From Phytoactinopolyspora halotolerans (GTDB lineage: Bacteria > Actinomycetota > Actinomycetes > Jiangellales > Jiangellaceae): a stretch of DNA of 64,000 nucleotides. This document shows, piece after piece, positions 19,177-29,556 of the stretch. Position numbers and translations under genes: made by a program. Under the pieces are notes generated by a model. The model worked only from the letters and a program-made list of their open reading frames with translations. It was not told where the DNA came from and ran no database searches. The stretch is from the NCBI RefSeq assembly GCF_010550675.1, contig NZ_JAAGOA010000004.1:310001-374000 (forward strand), given 5' to 3'. Position 1 is the first letter of the stretch, and each line of letters begins with the position of its first letter.

Positions 19177-20106
19177 TCAGGCCTTCTTCGCTACCTCGTC
19201 CTTGAAGCCCTGCCGCCACGAGGGGTGACGTGGCCGCCAGCCAAGCTCTCGTTTGGCCTTGGCGTTGGAGAAACCGCGGCCTTCCGTCATCAGACCCACC
19301 ACCGCACTTCCGGCCAGAGGTCGGGCCAGCCACGACGGGACTCTCATGGGTGGTTTCGCGCCGGCCACCTCGGCCAGATATGGCAGCCACTCGTTGACCG
19401 GTGCCGGTTCGTCGTCGGCGATGTTGAACAAGCCCTTGGCCTGTTTTTCCAGGGCCAAGACGGTCGCGCTCGCCGCGTCGTCGACGTGTAGCCACGACGT
19501 GTGGCCGCGCCCGCCGCCGACGATGGGGAACTGCCGCTTGCGCACAGGACCGACCAGGGCGTCCATAGCGCCAGCGCCATACAGCCATCCGAACCGCAGG
19601 ACCGCACCACCTGCCTTGACGACGACGTCCTCGACGTAGTGAGCGGCCGCCATGATCGTGTGCGCGACCGTCCCCTCCCACAGATCCACGGGATCTTCCT
19701 CGGTCTTCACCCAGCCGCCCTGGCGGACGCCGTTCCAGCCACCGTAGCTCTGAGCGACGAAGTTGGACACTCCGTTCGCCTTCGCGGCGGCCAAGAGGTG
19801 GTCCGTGCCCTCGGTGCGAAGCCGGTTGGTCGTCGCGAACCAGCGGTCCATGTGCTTCATGTCGGCCTTGGCACCGATGGCGGTCATCTGATGCGTGATC
19901 GCATCCGGCCTCGCCTGCGTCACGGCCTTACCGACCGACTCCGCGTCCAGGCCGTCCATGATGACCGCCTCGGCACCCATCTGCTCGACCAAACGCAACG
20001 TCTTCGGGCTCGTCGCTGTGGCTGTCACCTGGTGGCCCCGCGCCAGCAGCTGCGGTACCAGCTGTCGTCCCACAACCCCGGTTCCGCCGGCTACGAATAC
20101 CCTCAT
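19177..20106 (-). CDS. NAD(P)-dependent epimerase/reductase (extended SDR-like)
   Basis: 309 aa. The N-terminal GGTGVVGRQL (6-15) is the Rossmann dinucleotide site; a central VAQSYGGWNG segment and C-terminal SNAKAKRELGWRPRHPSWRQGF are typical of NAD-dependent epimerase/dehydratase proteins. A YxxxK active pair is not clear, so it may be an atypical SDR or NmrA-like reductase. ATG 20106 is chosen because GGAAGG lies 8 nt upstream. Confidence 0.85.
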   Translation of the reverse strand: MRVFVAGGTGVVGRQLVPQLLARGHQVTATATSPKTLRLVEQMGAEAVIMDGLDAESVGKAVTQARPDAITHQMTAIGAKADMKHMDRWFATTNRLRTEGTDHLLAAAKANGVSNFVAQSYGGWNGVRQGGWVKTEEDPVDLWEGTVAHTIMAAAHYVEDVVVKAGGAVLRFGWLYGAGAMDALVGPVRKRQFPIVGGGRGHTSWLHVDDAASATVLALEKQAKGLFNIADDEPAPVNEWLPYLAEVAGAKPPMRVPSWLARPLAGSAVVGLMTEGRGFSNAKAKRELGWRPRHPSWRQGFKDEVAKKA

Positions 20107-20197
20107 GCCGAACACCTTCCTGTTCCGGAATTTTTGCTCTCGCCCCGTCGACGAAACAGCCCGCCGTGATGTGACAGACGATCACCGGCCCTCCTCG

Positions 20198-20248
20198 ATG
20201 ATCATGAACATTAACCGTTCCCATGGCACGGCAAATGTTCATGATCAT
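20198..20248. terminator. Intergenic hairpin, family copy 1
   Basis: Perfect 15-nt arms (20198-20212 and 20234-20248, ATGATCATGAACATT) extend inward to 24-nt arms with four mismatches and a 3-nt loop. It lies 13 nt past the stop of the gene ending at 20262 and before the SDR gene. The arm sequence is shared with the hairpin at 25878-25926. A terminator role fits the position; there is no strong U-run. Confidence 0.55.
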
Positions 20249-20261
20249 GGGAGGGGATCCG

Positions 20262-20990
20262 CTACCTGGAACCCGTCCAGGCCTCGTGTAGGGCCCGGAT
20301 CTCGTCGGGGCTGCTCTCCCGCGCCATGTAGGGAATGTCCAACAGGTGTCGACACTGTTCTATCGGGATCTTGCGGCGCACGACCGCCGCGTCCTTGAGG
20401 ACCTGGGCATACAGTTCAGCACCGTCCATGCAGAAGATGTCGATGAATGCGAGCTGCCCATCGGTCGACAGCCGGACGTTGCTCTCGTTGAGGTCGAGCC
20501 CGTCCCACCACGGCATCCGCGCGGCGTACTCGGCGTTGACGATCAGGGCCGCTTCCTTCAGCGTCGTGAGGTCGGCGCCCCCGTCATTGTGTTTCCACCT
20601 GTGCACCAGCTGTGCCGCCTCTCCTTGCGGCGCTTGCGCCAGGTGATCCAAGACCGTCAGCGAGCCGCCGCCGTCGAGATCCGCCGCAAGATAGATACGC
20701 GGCAGATAGGGATTGCCTTCACAGCGACGGCAGAGCTCGATAAAGGCGGCGTACGCCGGATCGAACGGACAGACTCGGACGACGAACCTTCCGTCCGGGG
20801 AACGCAGGGCGGTGGCCCAGTCGCCGATGCCGCACGGTACCCAACCCGACAGCACCAACTCGGACAGCGCTTGGCGGTGTGACATGCCCGCCCGACTCCG
20901 GCCGATTACTTCGGCGAGGTCAGGATCAGCTTCGTCAGGTCGAGGGCGTAGCACTCGGCCAGTCAATCGCTTTCGCACCGGATGTGTCAT
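20262..20990 (-). CDS. Hypothetical protein with a weak kinase-like motif
   Basis: 242 aa from ATG 20990; longer in-frame starts exist but look non-coding. WWDGLDLNESNVRLSTDGQLAFIDIF (about 175-200) resembles the catalytic-loop and metal-loop order of aminoglycoside/choline-kinase folds (D..N....D), but no clear nucleotide-binding Lys is visible. I do not recognise the family. A hairpin follows the stop. Confidence 0.6.
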   Translation of the reverse strand: MTHPVRKRLTGRVLRPRPDEADPDLAEVIGRSRAGMSHRQALSELVLSGWVPCGIGDWATALRSPDGRFVVRVCPFDPAYAAFIELCRRCEGNPYLPRIYLAADLDGGGSLTVLDHLAQAPQGEAAQLVHRWKHNDGGADLTTLKEAALIVNAEYAARMPWWDGLDLNESNVRLSTDGQLAFIDIFCMDGAELYAQVLKDAAVVRRKIPIEQCRHLLDIPYMARESSPDEIRALHEAWTGSR

Positions 20991-21107
20991 GCCATTTCTT
21001 GGTCGGCCGCAGTCGAGCGGCGCGACGGCGTGGGCTGACGGCCGGACGACGTGCGCGAGATCCATGACGGGCGAGGGGTACACCACGTGCCATGGGTACA
21101 CGCCGGA

Positions 21108-22289
21108 CTACGGCGAGGGGAACGACGCGTCGCCGAAGAGGATGCGACGGGCCGCGTATCGACCGGGCGGGGTGCGCAGCAGCGTGAAAGCCGCTGTGGC
21201 CACCGGGGGCGTGCGCACCTGGGCCAGTCCCCGGCGCAGTGCCAGCCGTCCTCGGAAGCGGCGCCGCAGGGCCGCTCCGTTGTAGCGGGCCAAGGTATCC
21301 GCTCTGCCGGACCGCAGAGCCTCGTCGAGAACCTCGGCCGCATGGTCCGACAGGCGTAGACATGGATCGAGCCCGCCCGCGGTGAGCGGGGAGACGGCGC
21401 CGGCGGCATCGCCCACCAGGAGCCCGTCGACGCTGCTGATCCGGCGCAGCACCCCGCCGACGGGGATCGGGCCGCCACGACGCTCGACCTCGTCGGGGCG
21501 GCTGATGCCGTGCAGCCCGGGCGCGGCGTTGCTGAACCGGTCCAAGGCTCGTCGAAGACCGTCGGGGAAGCGGCAAGCATAGCCGGCGACGCCGACGTGG
21601 GCGTGCTGTCCGTCGTTGACGACCCATGCCAGATAGCCGGGAGCGAGCGACGGATCAATCACGCAATGGAACGTCGGTGGCTCGTCGTGCCGGGGGATCG
21701 GGAAGACCTCCTCGCCGCCGACGAGGAGGTGCCGATTGCGATCCAACCCCAGGTCCCGGGCCACCTGGGAACGGGCGCCGTCGGCGCCGACGACGAACCG
21801 GGCCTGCACGCTGATCGGACCGTTCCGATCCATCAGGAGGAAGGCCCCGGATTGCCGGCCGGCGTAGCGGGTGCCCAGGGCTATCCGCACGCCGGCATCG
21901 GTTGCGGTGCGCGCGGCCGCCGTATACAGCGAGGCCATGTCAGCGACCCGGTACTCGTCGCGCGCGCTGACGAGCGTCACGGCTCGGCGCAGCGTCGGCG
22001 GGTAAAGCGCCACGTGCCGGATCGGCGGGCCGAGGCAGTCTGGAGGCAACGCGAAATCGTCGAGTGTTCGACGGACGAAGATCCCGGTGGTGCGGATGGC
22101 ACCGGTGAGCGTGGGCCGTCGTTCGGCGAGCAGGACGTCGTGGCCGCATTCGGCGAGCAACGTGGCGGTGCGTAGCCCGGCCAGTCCGGCACCGATCACC
22201 AGGACGTCGGCGTTCATGCGTCGGGGCGGCGCCGACGACGGCGCGGCCGCGGACGAGGGGGAGGGAGAGCGTAGGAAGGAGTCTGGCAT
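21108..22289 (-). CDS. FAD-dependent oxidoreductase, geranylgeranyl-reductase-like
   Basis: 393 aa. MNADVLVIGAGLAGLRTATLLAECGHDVLLAE is an N-terminal FAD site; ARFVVGADGARSQVARDLG is the DG motif and GLLVGDAAGAVSPLTAGGL the GD motif, the order seen in the geranylgeranyl reductase/GR2 flavoprotein group. The start is uncertain: ATG 22289 adds a Ser/Pro/Ala-rich 24-residue lead, while ATG 22217 starts right at the fold. Neither has a strong ribosome site. The substrate is unknown. It follows the DUF2975/XRE pair by 10 nt. Confidence 0.8.
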   Translation of the reverse strand: MPDSFLRSPSPSSAAAPSSAPPRRMNADVLVIGAGLAGLRTATLLAECGHDVLLAERRPTLTGAIRTTGIFVRRTLDDFALPPDCLGPPIRHVALYPPTLRRAVTLVSARDEYRVADMASLYTAAARTATDAGVRIALGTRYAGRQSGAFLLMDRNGPISVQARFVVGADGARSQVARDLGLDRNRHLLVGGEEVFPIPRHDEPPTFHCVIDPSLAPGYLAWVVNDGQHAHVGVAGYACRFPDGLRRALDRFSNAAPGLHGISRPDEVERRGGPIPVGGVLRRISSVDGLLVGDAAGAVSPLTAGGLDPCLRLSDHAAEVLDEALRSGRADTLARYNGAALRRRFRGRLALRRGLAQVRTPPVATAAFTLLRTPPGRYAARRILFGDASFPSP

Positions 22290-22299
22290 GTCGCCTGTC

Positions 22300-22506
22300 T
22301 CAGTCCTCGACCCATTCGAGCAGGTCACCGGGCTGGCAGTCGAGTGTCCGGCACATCGCCTCCAGGGTGCTGAATCGGATGGCCTTGGCACGGCCGTTCT
22401 TCAGCACCGCCACGTTCGCCGGTGTGAGTCCGACGCGCTCGGCGAACTCCCCGACGCTCATCTTGCGCTTGGCGAGTTCCACGTCGAGGCGCACCACAAT
22501 CGGCAT
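22300..22506 (-). CDS. Small XRE-family (Cro/CI) regulator
   Basis: 68 aa, almost entirely a helix-turn-helix domain: MSVGEFAERVGLTPANVAVLKNGRAKAIRFSTLEAMCRTL, ending CQPGDLLEWVED as in YozG-like regulators. ATG 22506 overlaps the upstream membrane-protein stop by one base (TGATG). The DUF2975/XRE pairing is widespread; the regulator probably controls the pair. Confidence 0.88.
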   Translation of the reverse strand: MPIVVRLDVELAKRKMSVGEFAERVGLTPANVAVLKNGRAKAIRFSTLEAMCRTLDCQPGDLLEWVED

Positions 22507-22985
22507 CAGATGACCCCTTCCATGTCGGTGCGCAGAGCCGTGGCCTGTCGTAGCAGGGCGCGCATCACCACCATCAGCAACACCAGCACGCCTGCCGCCA
22601 GGACCACTCCGAACAAGAGCACCGGCAGGCCAGGGTCTTCCACCTGGACGGTGAGGTAGATGAACATGCCGAGAAGCAGCACCCAGGCGATCGACATGGC
22701 CCACAGGATCGCGTTCACCCAACCGAACGCTTCCTCCTTGAAGATCCGGTCGGCCTTGACCATGCTGAGCAACTTCCAGGTGCAGACGATCACCACCTGG
22801 ATACACAGCAGTTCGGCGATCGAGAATACGAGCAGCGGCCACCGCAGCGACGCCAGGTCCGGCTCTTCTTCCGCCATGTCGGCCAGCGTCTCGGGCATGA
22901 CGACTACCTGAGCCACGACCAGGCCGGCGAACAGAACGACGAGCAGGATTCGGAGCAGGCCGACCGTCCGATGCAACCGTGTCAT
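22506..22985 (-). CDS. DUF2975 membrane protein
   Basis: 159 aa with four predicted membrane segments (about 8-28, 48-70, 90-110 and 120-143) and short loops. Length and topology match the DUF2975 family, which is nearly always followed by a small XRE regulator as here. Function is unknown. The promoter region just upstream has an A/T-rich imperfect palindrome. Confidence 0.82.
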   Translation of the reverse strand: MTRLHRTVGLLRILLVVLFAGLVVAQVVVMPETLADMAEEEPDLASLRWPLLVFSIAELLCIQVVIVCTWKLLSMVKADRIFKEEAFGWVNAILWAMSIAWVLLLGMFIYLTVQVEDPGLPVLLFGVVLAAGVLVLLMVVMRALLRQATALRTDMEGVI

Positions 22986-23397
22986 GCATCGACTCTCGCT
23001 AGTTATCGATCGATTGTCAATAGATATCTGTCGAGTCCCGTGACTGTGGCGTGCCCTGACCGAGGATCAGCCATCCGACAGGAGGTAGGAGATCTCCTAG
23101 CCCGGCTGCGCTGACCAGTCGTCGATCTGGCGGATGGGCAGACTGAGCACGTGGCTGTGTCAGGCGGCAGCCTCGCTTGGTCGCTGACAGTATGAACGCG
23201 CTTCTCCTGAGGCGAGCGTCAGTCGCGTTCCCGAAGGACCTACATCGCGGTCGTGATCACAACCGCAACGTCGTGTTGTTGATCGTCCGTCGTCACCGCG
23301 ATGTGTCGAAACGTGCGACGTCCCATTCGTCTCAGGGGTAAGCCTCCCGGCAGGGGAGGGAATCGCATCCAGGTTTCGCTGCTAAGGAGAAGCCGTC
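22986..23397. other. 412-nt divergent intergenic region
   Basis: No gene seen. It separates the minus-strand DUF2975 operon from the plus-strand PPOX-like gene. It holds an imperfect TATCGAT/ATAGATA inverted repeat at about 23004-23025 and a perfect 14-bp palindrome at 23086-23099. The first is close enough to the DUF2975 start to be its operator; the second is unexplained. Confidence 0.45.
23086..23099. promoter_or_regulatory. Perfect 14-bp palindrome, possible operator
   Basis: TAGGAGATCTCCTA is its own reverse complement. It sits in the divergent region about 100 bp before DUF2975 and 300 bp before the PPOX-like gene. No regulator can be assigned. Confidence 0.3.
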
Positions 23398-23886
23398 ATG
23401 ATCCTTGATGAAGAACTCGCCTCGGTACCGGTTCCGCGCAGCCTGGCCAAGCGCCAGGCCGATGCTCATAAGCGGCTCGAATCCGGCTTCCAGATGTGGC
23501 TGGCGACTGGCAGTGACGGTCGTGGTGCGCATCTGATCCCGGTCGCCTATGTCTGGGACGGCTCGGTTCTGTACACCGCGACCTTCGCCAACAGCAGGAC
23601 TGTCATGAACACGAAGGCCCACCCGCAGACTCGGGCCGCTCTTGGCGACACCGCTGACGTCGTCATGATTGACGCCAGCGCTTCGATTATCGAGGTTGCA
23701 GACATCGGCGACGACATAGCCGAGCGCTACGCCAAGGTTTCCACGGATCCGCGTGCCTATCCTGAGGGCATGTTCGTCTACATGCGCCTGCATCCCCGGC
23801 GCATCCAGGTCTGGAACGGCATCCACGAGTTCGTTGGGCGTACGGTCATGGTGGATGGCCGATGGCTGGAGAACTCGGTCGACTAG
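23398..23886 (+). CDS. Pyridoxamine 5'-phosphate oxidase-like (split-barrel) protein
   Basis: 162 aa. The pattern GFQMWLATGSDGRGAHLIPVAYVWDGSVLYTAT followed by RTVMNTKAHPQTRAAL is the split-barrel flavin/F420-binding fold of PPOX-like proteins. ATG 23398 has AAGGAG 8 nt upstream. In actinomycetes many relatives bind F420 or flavin and reduce small molecules. The catalytic role here is unknown. Confidence 0.82.
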   Translation: MILDEELASVPVPRSLAKRQADAHKRLESGFQMWLATGSDGRGAHLIPVAYVWDGSVLYTATFANSRTVMNTKAHPQTRAALGDTADVVMIDASASIIEVADIGDDIAERYAKVSTDPRAYPEGMFVYMRLHPRRIQVWNGIHEFVGRTVMVDGRWLENSVD

Positions 23887-23993
23887 CGCGCGTGTTGAAG
23901 TGGTTGGGGCGGGCCGGCGCCTGCCCCTGCCGCGGGTGATACTTCCTGTCCCGACGTCCATGGTGCTGATCTCTGGGATTTCCGGCCGTCGAA

Positions 23994-24881
23994 CTATCTG
24001 AGCTGGGAGAGAACATCGGTCGCGATGGCCTCGACGATACCGGGATCCTCGGTCCAGATCGGATCGCCGGGTCGCGGGTGATGGAAGACGATGTCGGTGA
24101 ATCCCAGCGCGGCGTAGCGTCCGACGAAGTCGGTGAAGGCGGCGACGCTGGCCAGTGGCTTCTCTGCCGTGTTGCCGACGAGGTAGATGCGGTCGATCGT
24201 CGTCGGATCACGGCCGGCGGCGGCGCAGTGCTCGGTGAGGTGTTCGGTCTGCGCGCGAACGATCCGTTCGGTTCCGGCCGGCGTGATGTCGTGGTGAGTG
24301 GCGTCGCCATAGGTGATCCACGCGTCCGCGTAGCGTGCGGCCGTGGCCAACGTTCGTGGACCGGCGGCCGCCACAGCCAGCGGCAGCCGGGGTTCCTGCA
24401 CGCAACCGGGCAGCATGCGGGCGTCGTTGATCGTGTAGTGGGCGCCATGGTGGGAGGTGATCGGCTCGCGCAACAGCCGATCGATCGCCTCGACGAACTC
24501 CGCGAACCGGGCCGCGAGTTCCGATCGGGTAGGAGCGGGTCCGCCGAAGACGTCGGAGTCGAAACCGGCCCGGCCCGCGCCTAGTCCGAGCGTGAGGCGC
24601 CCACCGGACACGTGGTCCAGCGTCATCGCTTCCTTGGCCAACGTGACGGGGTGGCGGAACGTCGGCGCGGCCACCATGGTGCCAAGCCGGATCGTGCTGG
24701 TCTTGGCCGCCAACCCGGTCAGCCACGGTATCGCGGCGTGCCATGCCCGATCGCGGTACCGTCGCCAGGACAGGTGATCATAGGTCCAGAGATGCGCATA
24801 GCCCAGCTGTTCCAGCCGCTGCGCCAGTTTTACCGTCTCCGCCCACGGATCGGTGGGAAGCAGCAAGACGCCAACCCGCAT
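23994..24881 (-). CDS. LLM-class (F420-type) oxidoreductase
   Basis: 295 aa TIM-barrel. The start MRVGVLLLP, then LGYAHLWTYDHLSW, IRLGTMVAAPTFRHPVTLAKEAMTLDHVSGGRLTLGLGAG and a late FGGPAPTRSE loop, is typical of F420-dependent luciferase-like enzymes. ATG 24881 is chosen because homologous sequence begins there; the upstream frame looks non-coding. It is divergent from the kinase-like gene across 64 nt. The substrate is unknown. Confidence 0.88.
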   Translation of the reverse strand: MRVGVLLLPTDPWAETVKLAQRLEQLGYAHLWTYDHLSWRRYRDRAWHAAIPWLTGLAAKTSTIRLGTMVAAPTFRHPVTLAKEAMTLDHVSGGRLTLGLGAGRAGFDSDVFGGPAPTRSELAARFAEFVEAIDRLLREPITSHHGAHYTINDARMLPGCVQEPRLPLAVAAAGPRTLATAARYADAWITYGDATHHDITPAGTERIVRAQTEHLTEHCAAAGRDPTTIDRIYLVGNTAEKPLASVAAFTDFVGRYAALGFTDIVFHHPRPGDPIWTEDPGIVEAIATDVLSQLR

Positions 24882-24945
24882 CCGGTGATCATATGCGGCA
24901 CGATCACGACGTGGAAGGCCGTGGACCGTCGGTACGCTTCTGAAC

Positions 24946-25404
24946 GTGAAGCGAGTCCTCCTCACCGGAATGTCAGGGGTCGGCAAGTCGAGCGTCGTGC
25001 GGGAGCTGGCCGTCCGTGGGTACAAGGCGGTCGACACCGATGATCGCTGGTGCGCGCCGCTGCCGGATGGCCGGCAGATGTGGCGGGAGGACGCGATTCA
25101 GGCGCTGCTGGACGTCGAGGACGCCGACGTCCTGTTCATTGCCGGCTGTGAGGAGAATCAGGCCAAGTTCCATGCTCAGTTCGATCACATCGTCTTGCTG
25201 AGCGCGCCGTTGGAGACCCTTGTCGAGCGACTGGCAACGAGAACCGACAACCCGTATGGCAAGAAGCCGGAAGAGTTCCGGCGCTTCCTCGACGACGTCC
25301 GGACCGTCGAGCCGCTGCTGCGCCGGATCGCGGACCACGAGGTCGTCACAAGCATGCCCGTCGACGACGTGGTGACGACCATCCTTCGACTCGTCGACGT
25401 CTGA
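24946..25404 (+). CDS. Small P-loop NTPase / kinase-like protein
   Basis: 152 aa. Walker A GMSGVGKSS at 8-16, then a lid region around RTDNPYGKKPEEFRRF. It resembles shikimate/adenylate-kinase-type AAA_18 proteins (VDTDDRWC as an acceptor strand). Probably phosphorylates a small metabolite or nucleotide; the acceptor is unknown. ATG 24946 is used. Confidence 0.8.
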   Translation: MKRVLLTGMSGVGKSSVVRELAVRGYKAVDTDDRWCAPLPDGRQMWREDAIQALLDVEDADVLFIAGCEENQAKFHAQFDHIVLLSAPLETLVERLATRTDNPYGKKPEEFRRFLDDVRTVEPLLRRIADHEVVTSMPVDDVVTTILRLVDV

Positions 25405-25535
25405 GCAGCACAGAATGCCTCGATGACGCCGACAGCCGGCAGATCAAGCAGCGTGGTGGCTAGAGGACCATGTTCCGATGAGTCTCGGAGACGTGCGTGG
25501 TCTATCTTCCGAGACGACTGCAAGGAGTGGTTCAT

Positions 25536-25880
25536 ATGGATCTGTACAGCGTCATACCGGTGAGCGACCGAGCTCAAGCGCTGGAGTGGTTCGAAGCGTT
25601 CTTCGGGCGTCCAGCGGACGAGGTCATCGGTGAGGAATACCTGTGGCAGGTCGGCGAGAACGCATGGGTAGTCGTGGACGATCGTGACGTCCTGGCCGAG
25701 CAGGTGGGAAAGGCGATGATCACGCTCGGCGTGACGGACCTCGACGACATCCTGGGCCGCCTCGCGGCACACGGCATCTCCCACGAACCGGTGGAGACGT
25801 ACGGCAACGGTGTGCGTCACGTCGTCGTGCTGGACCCGGACGGGAACAGCTTGTCGCTCGCCGGGATGCCCACCTCATGA
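25536..25880 (+). CDS. VOC-family (glyoxalase/bleomycin-resistance fold) protein
   Basis: 114 aa. MDLYSVIPVSDRAQALEWFEAFFGRP and the ending VVVLDPDGNSLSLAGMP are typical of the vicinal-oxygen-chelate fold. ATG 25536 has AAGGAG 8 nt upstream. The stop codon is itself the first base triplet of a 49-nt hairpin. Function may be metal-dependent chemistry or ligand binding; it cannot be specified. Confidence 0.88.
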   Translation: MDLYSVIPVSDRAQALEWFEAFFGRPADEVIGEEYLWQVGENAWVVVDDRDVLAEQVGKAMITLGVTDLDDILGRLAAHGISHEPVETYGNGVRHVVVLDPDGNSLSLAGMPTS

Positions 25881-25926
25881 TCATGAACACTTACCGTTCT
25901 ATGTGAACGGTAAGTGTTCATGATCA
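25878..25926. terminator. Bidirectional terminator hairpin, family copy 2
   Basis: 22-nt perfectly complementary arms (25878-25899 and 25905-25926) around a 5-nt loop, starting at the stop codon of the VOC gene and ending 9 nt before the katG stop. It serves two convergent genes. The arm core TGATCATGAACA is shared with 20198-20248. Confidence 0.75.
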
Positions 25927-25934
25927 TGGAGAGA

Positions 25935-28641
<2,707 letters not shown>

Positions 28642-28654
28642 CGTGTCACACAAA

Positions 28655-28669
28655 CTTGAATCATTCAAG
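28655..28669. promoter_or_regulatory. Fur/PerR-type 7-1-7 operator before furA-katG
   Basis: CTTGAATCATTCAAG is a perfect 15-bp palindrome with a single central base, the 7-1-7 geometry of Fur and PerR boxes. It begins 13 nt before the furA start, so it should overlap the promoter. Confidence 0.75.
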
Positions 28670-28766
28670 ATTATGTGGCCGCGGCGGCCGCGTCGTTCGG
28701 TACGCGATCCGTCGTCGCGGGGTTACGCGCAGGCGGTGGCGGAGCCGGGTGATCAGCTCACGGCTG

Positions 28767-28952
28767 CTATGGCCGCGCCATGCGCAATCGGGACAGCTGC
28801 GCCGTCAGTCGCGCGGCTCGGCGCTCGCGTCGCTGCAGACTCCTTTCTGTCCGCCGCTGCCGGGTGGCGACCGCCCGGATGAGCGACTCCCGGGCATCCT
28901 GTTCGCGCAGCTGGTGCTCCTGTCGCATGAGGTGTTCGTACTGAGGGAACAT
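28767..28952 (-). CDS. Small basic hypothetical protein
   Basis: 61 aa, very Arg-rich, helical throughout (HLMRQEHQLREQDARESLIRAVATRQRRTERSLQRRERRAARL). Such short proteins are common beside actinobacterial regulators. GGAGG lies 13 nt before ATG 28952, rather far. Low complexity and high GC make a chance frame possible. Confidence 0.4.
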   Translation of the reverse strand: MFPQYEHLMRQEHQLREQDARESLIRAVATRQRRTERSLQRRERRAARLTAQLSRLRMARP

Positions 28953-29267
28953 GGCGAATCAGGTGCCTCCGTCGCTGCTTGTCGTTATGCGCACACGTTA
29001 GGACGTATTGCGGACAGCTGCGTTCCGGGATAGGCGGGTTGTGTGTCAAGCGGTGTGTGCCAGGTGGCTTGGGCGAAAGCGGACGTGAAGCGTCCGGTAT
29101 GCGCTATACGGTCAGACCGTGTGCGACGGTGACGGTGCTGATCTGCGCGTCGACGAGTGCTGCCCCGCCGACGCGTCGGGGGAGTGGTGTGCGGGCGAGG
29201 GGCCTGCGGTGACGGTGTTGGGCCGAGGTGCGTTGCCGGGCTTCCGATCACGGACGGAGCTGACGTC
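28953..29267. other. 315-nt region without a convincing gene
   Basis: Open frames here have no ribosome sites or recognisable protein features. Nothing else is seen except the ribosome site for the DUF1905 gene at its end. Confidence 0.4.
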
Positions 29268-29555
29268 GTGGAACTGACCTTTGTCGGGAGTGTGATCGAG
29301 TGGCGCGGGCCGCCGCCGTACTACTTCGTGCCGGTGCCGGATGAGCAGTCCGAGGACATCCGGGAGGTGGCCGCGATGGTCACCTACGGCTGGGGTGTGA
29401 TCCCGGTCGAAGCCAGGATCGGCGCGGCCACCTTCCAGACATCGCTGTTTCCCAGGGACGGCGGCTACCTGTTGCCGCTCAAAGACGCGGTGCGCAGGCC
29501 GCAAGGCATCTCGACGGGCGACGACGTGGCCGTCGAGATCACCATCCGCTTCTAG
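29268..29555 (+). CDS. DUF1905 domain protein
   Basis: 95 aa. ELTFVGSVIEWRGPPPYYFVPVP, VTYGWGVIPVEARIGAATFQTSLFPRDGGYLLPLKDAVR and ISTGDDVAVEITI are the signatures of the DUF1905 small beta-barrel family. GTG 29268 has GGAG 9 nt upstream and starts exactly where the domain begins; longer in-frame starts add unrelated sequence. It converges with the exporter gene with one base between stops. Function unknown. Confidence 0.85.
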   Translation: MELTFVGSVIEWRGPPPYYFVPVPDEQSEDIREVAAMVTYGWGVIPVEARIGAATFQTSLFPRDGGYLLPLKDAVRRPQGISTGDDVAVEITIRF

Positions 29556-29556
29556 C

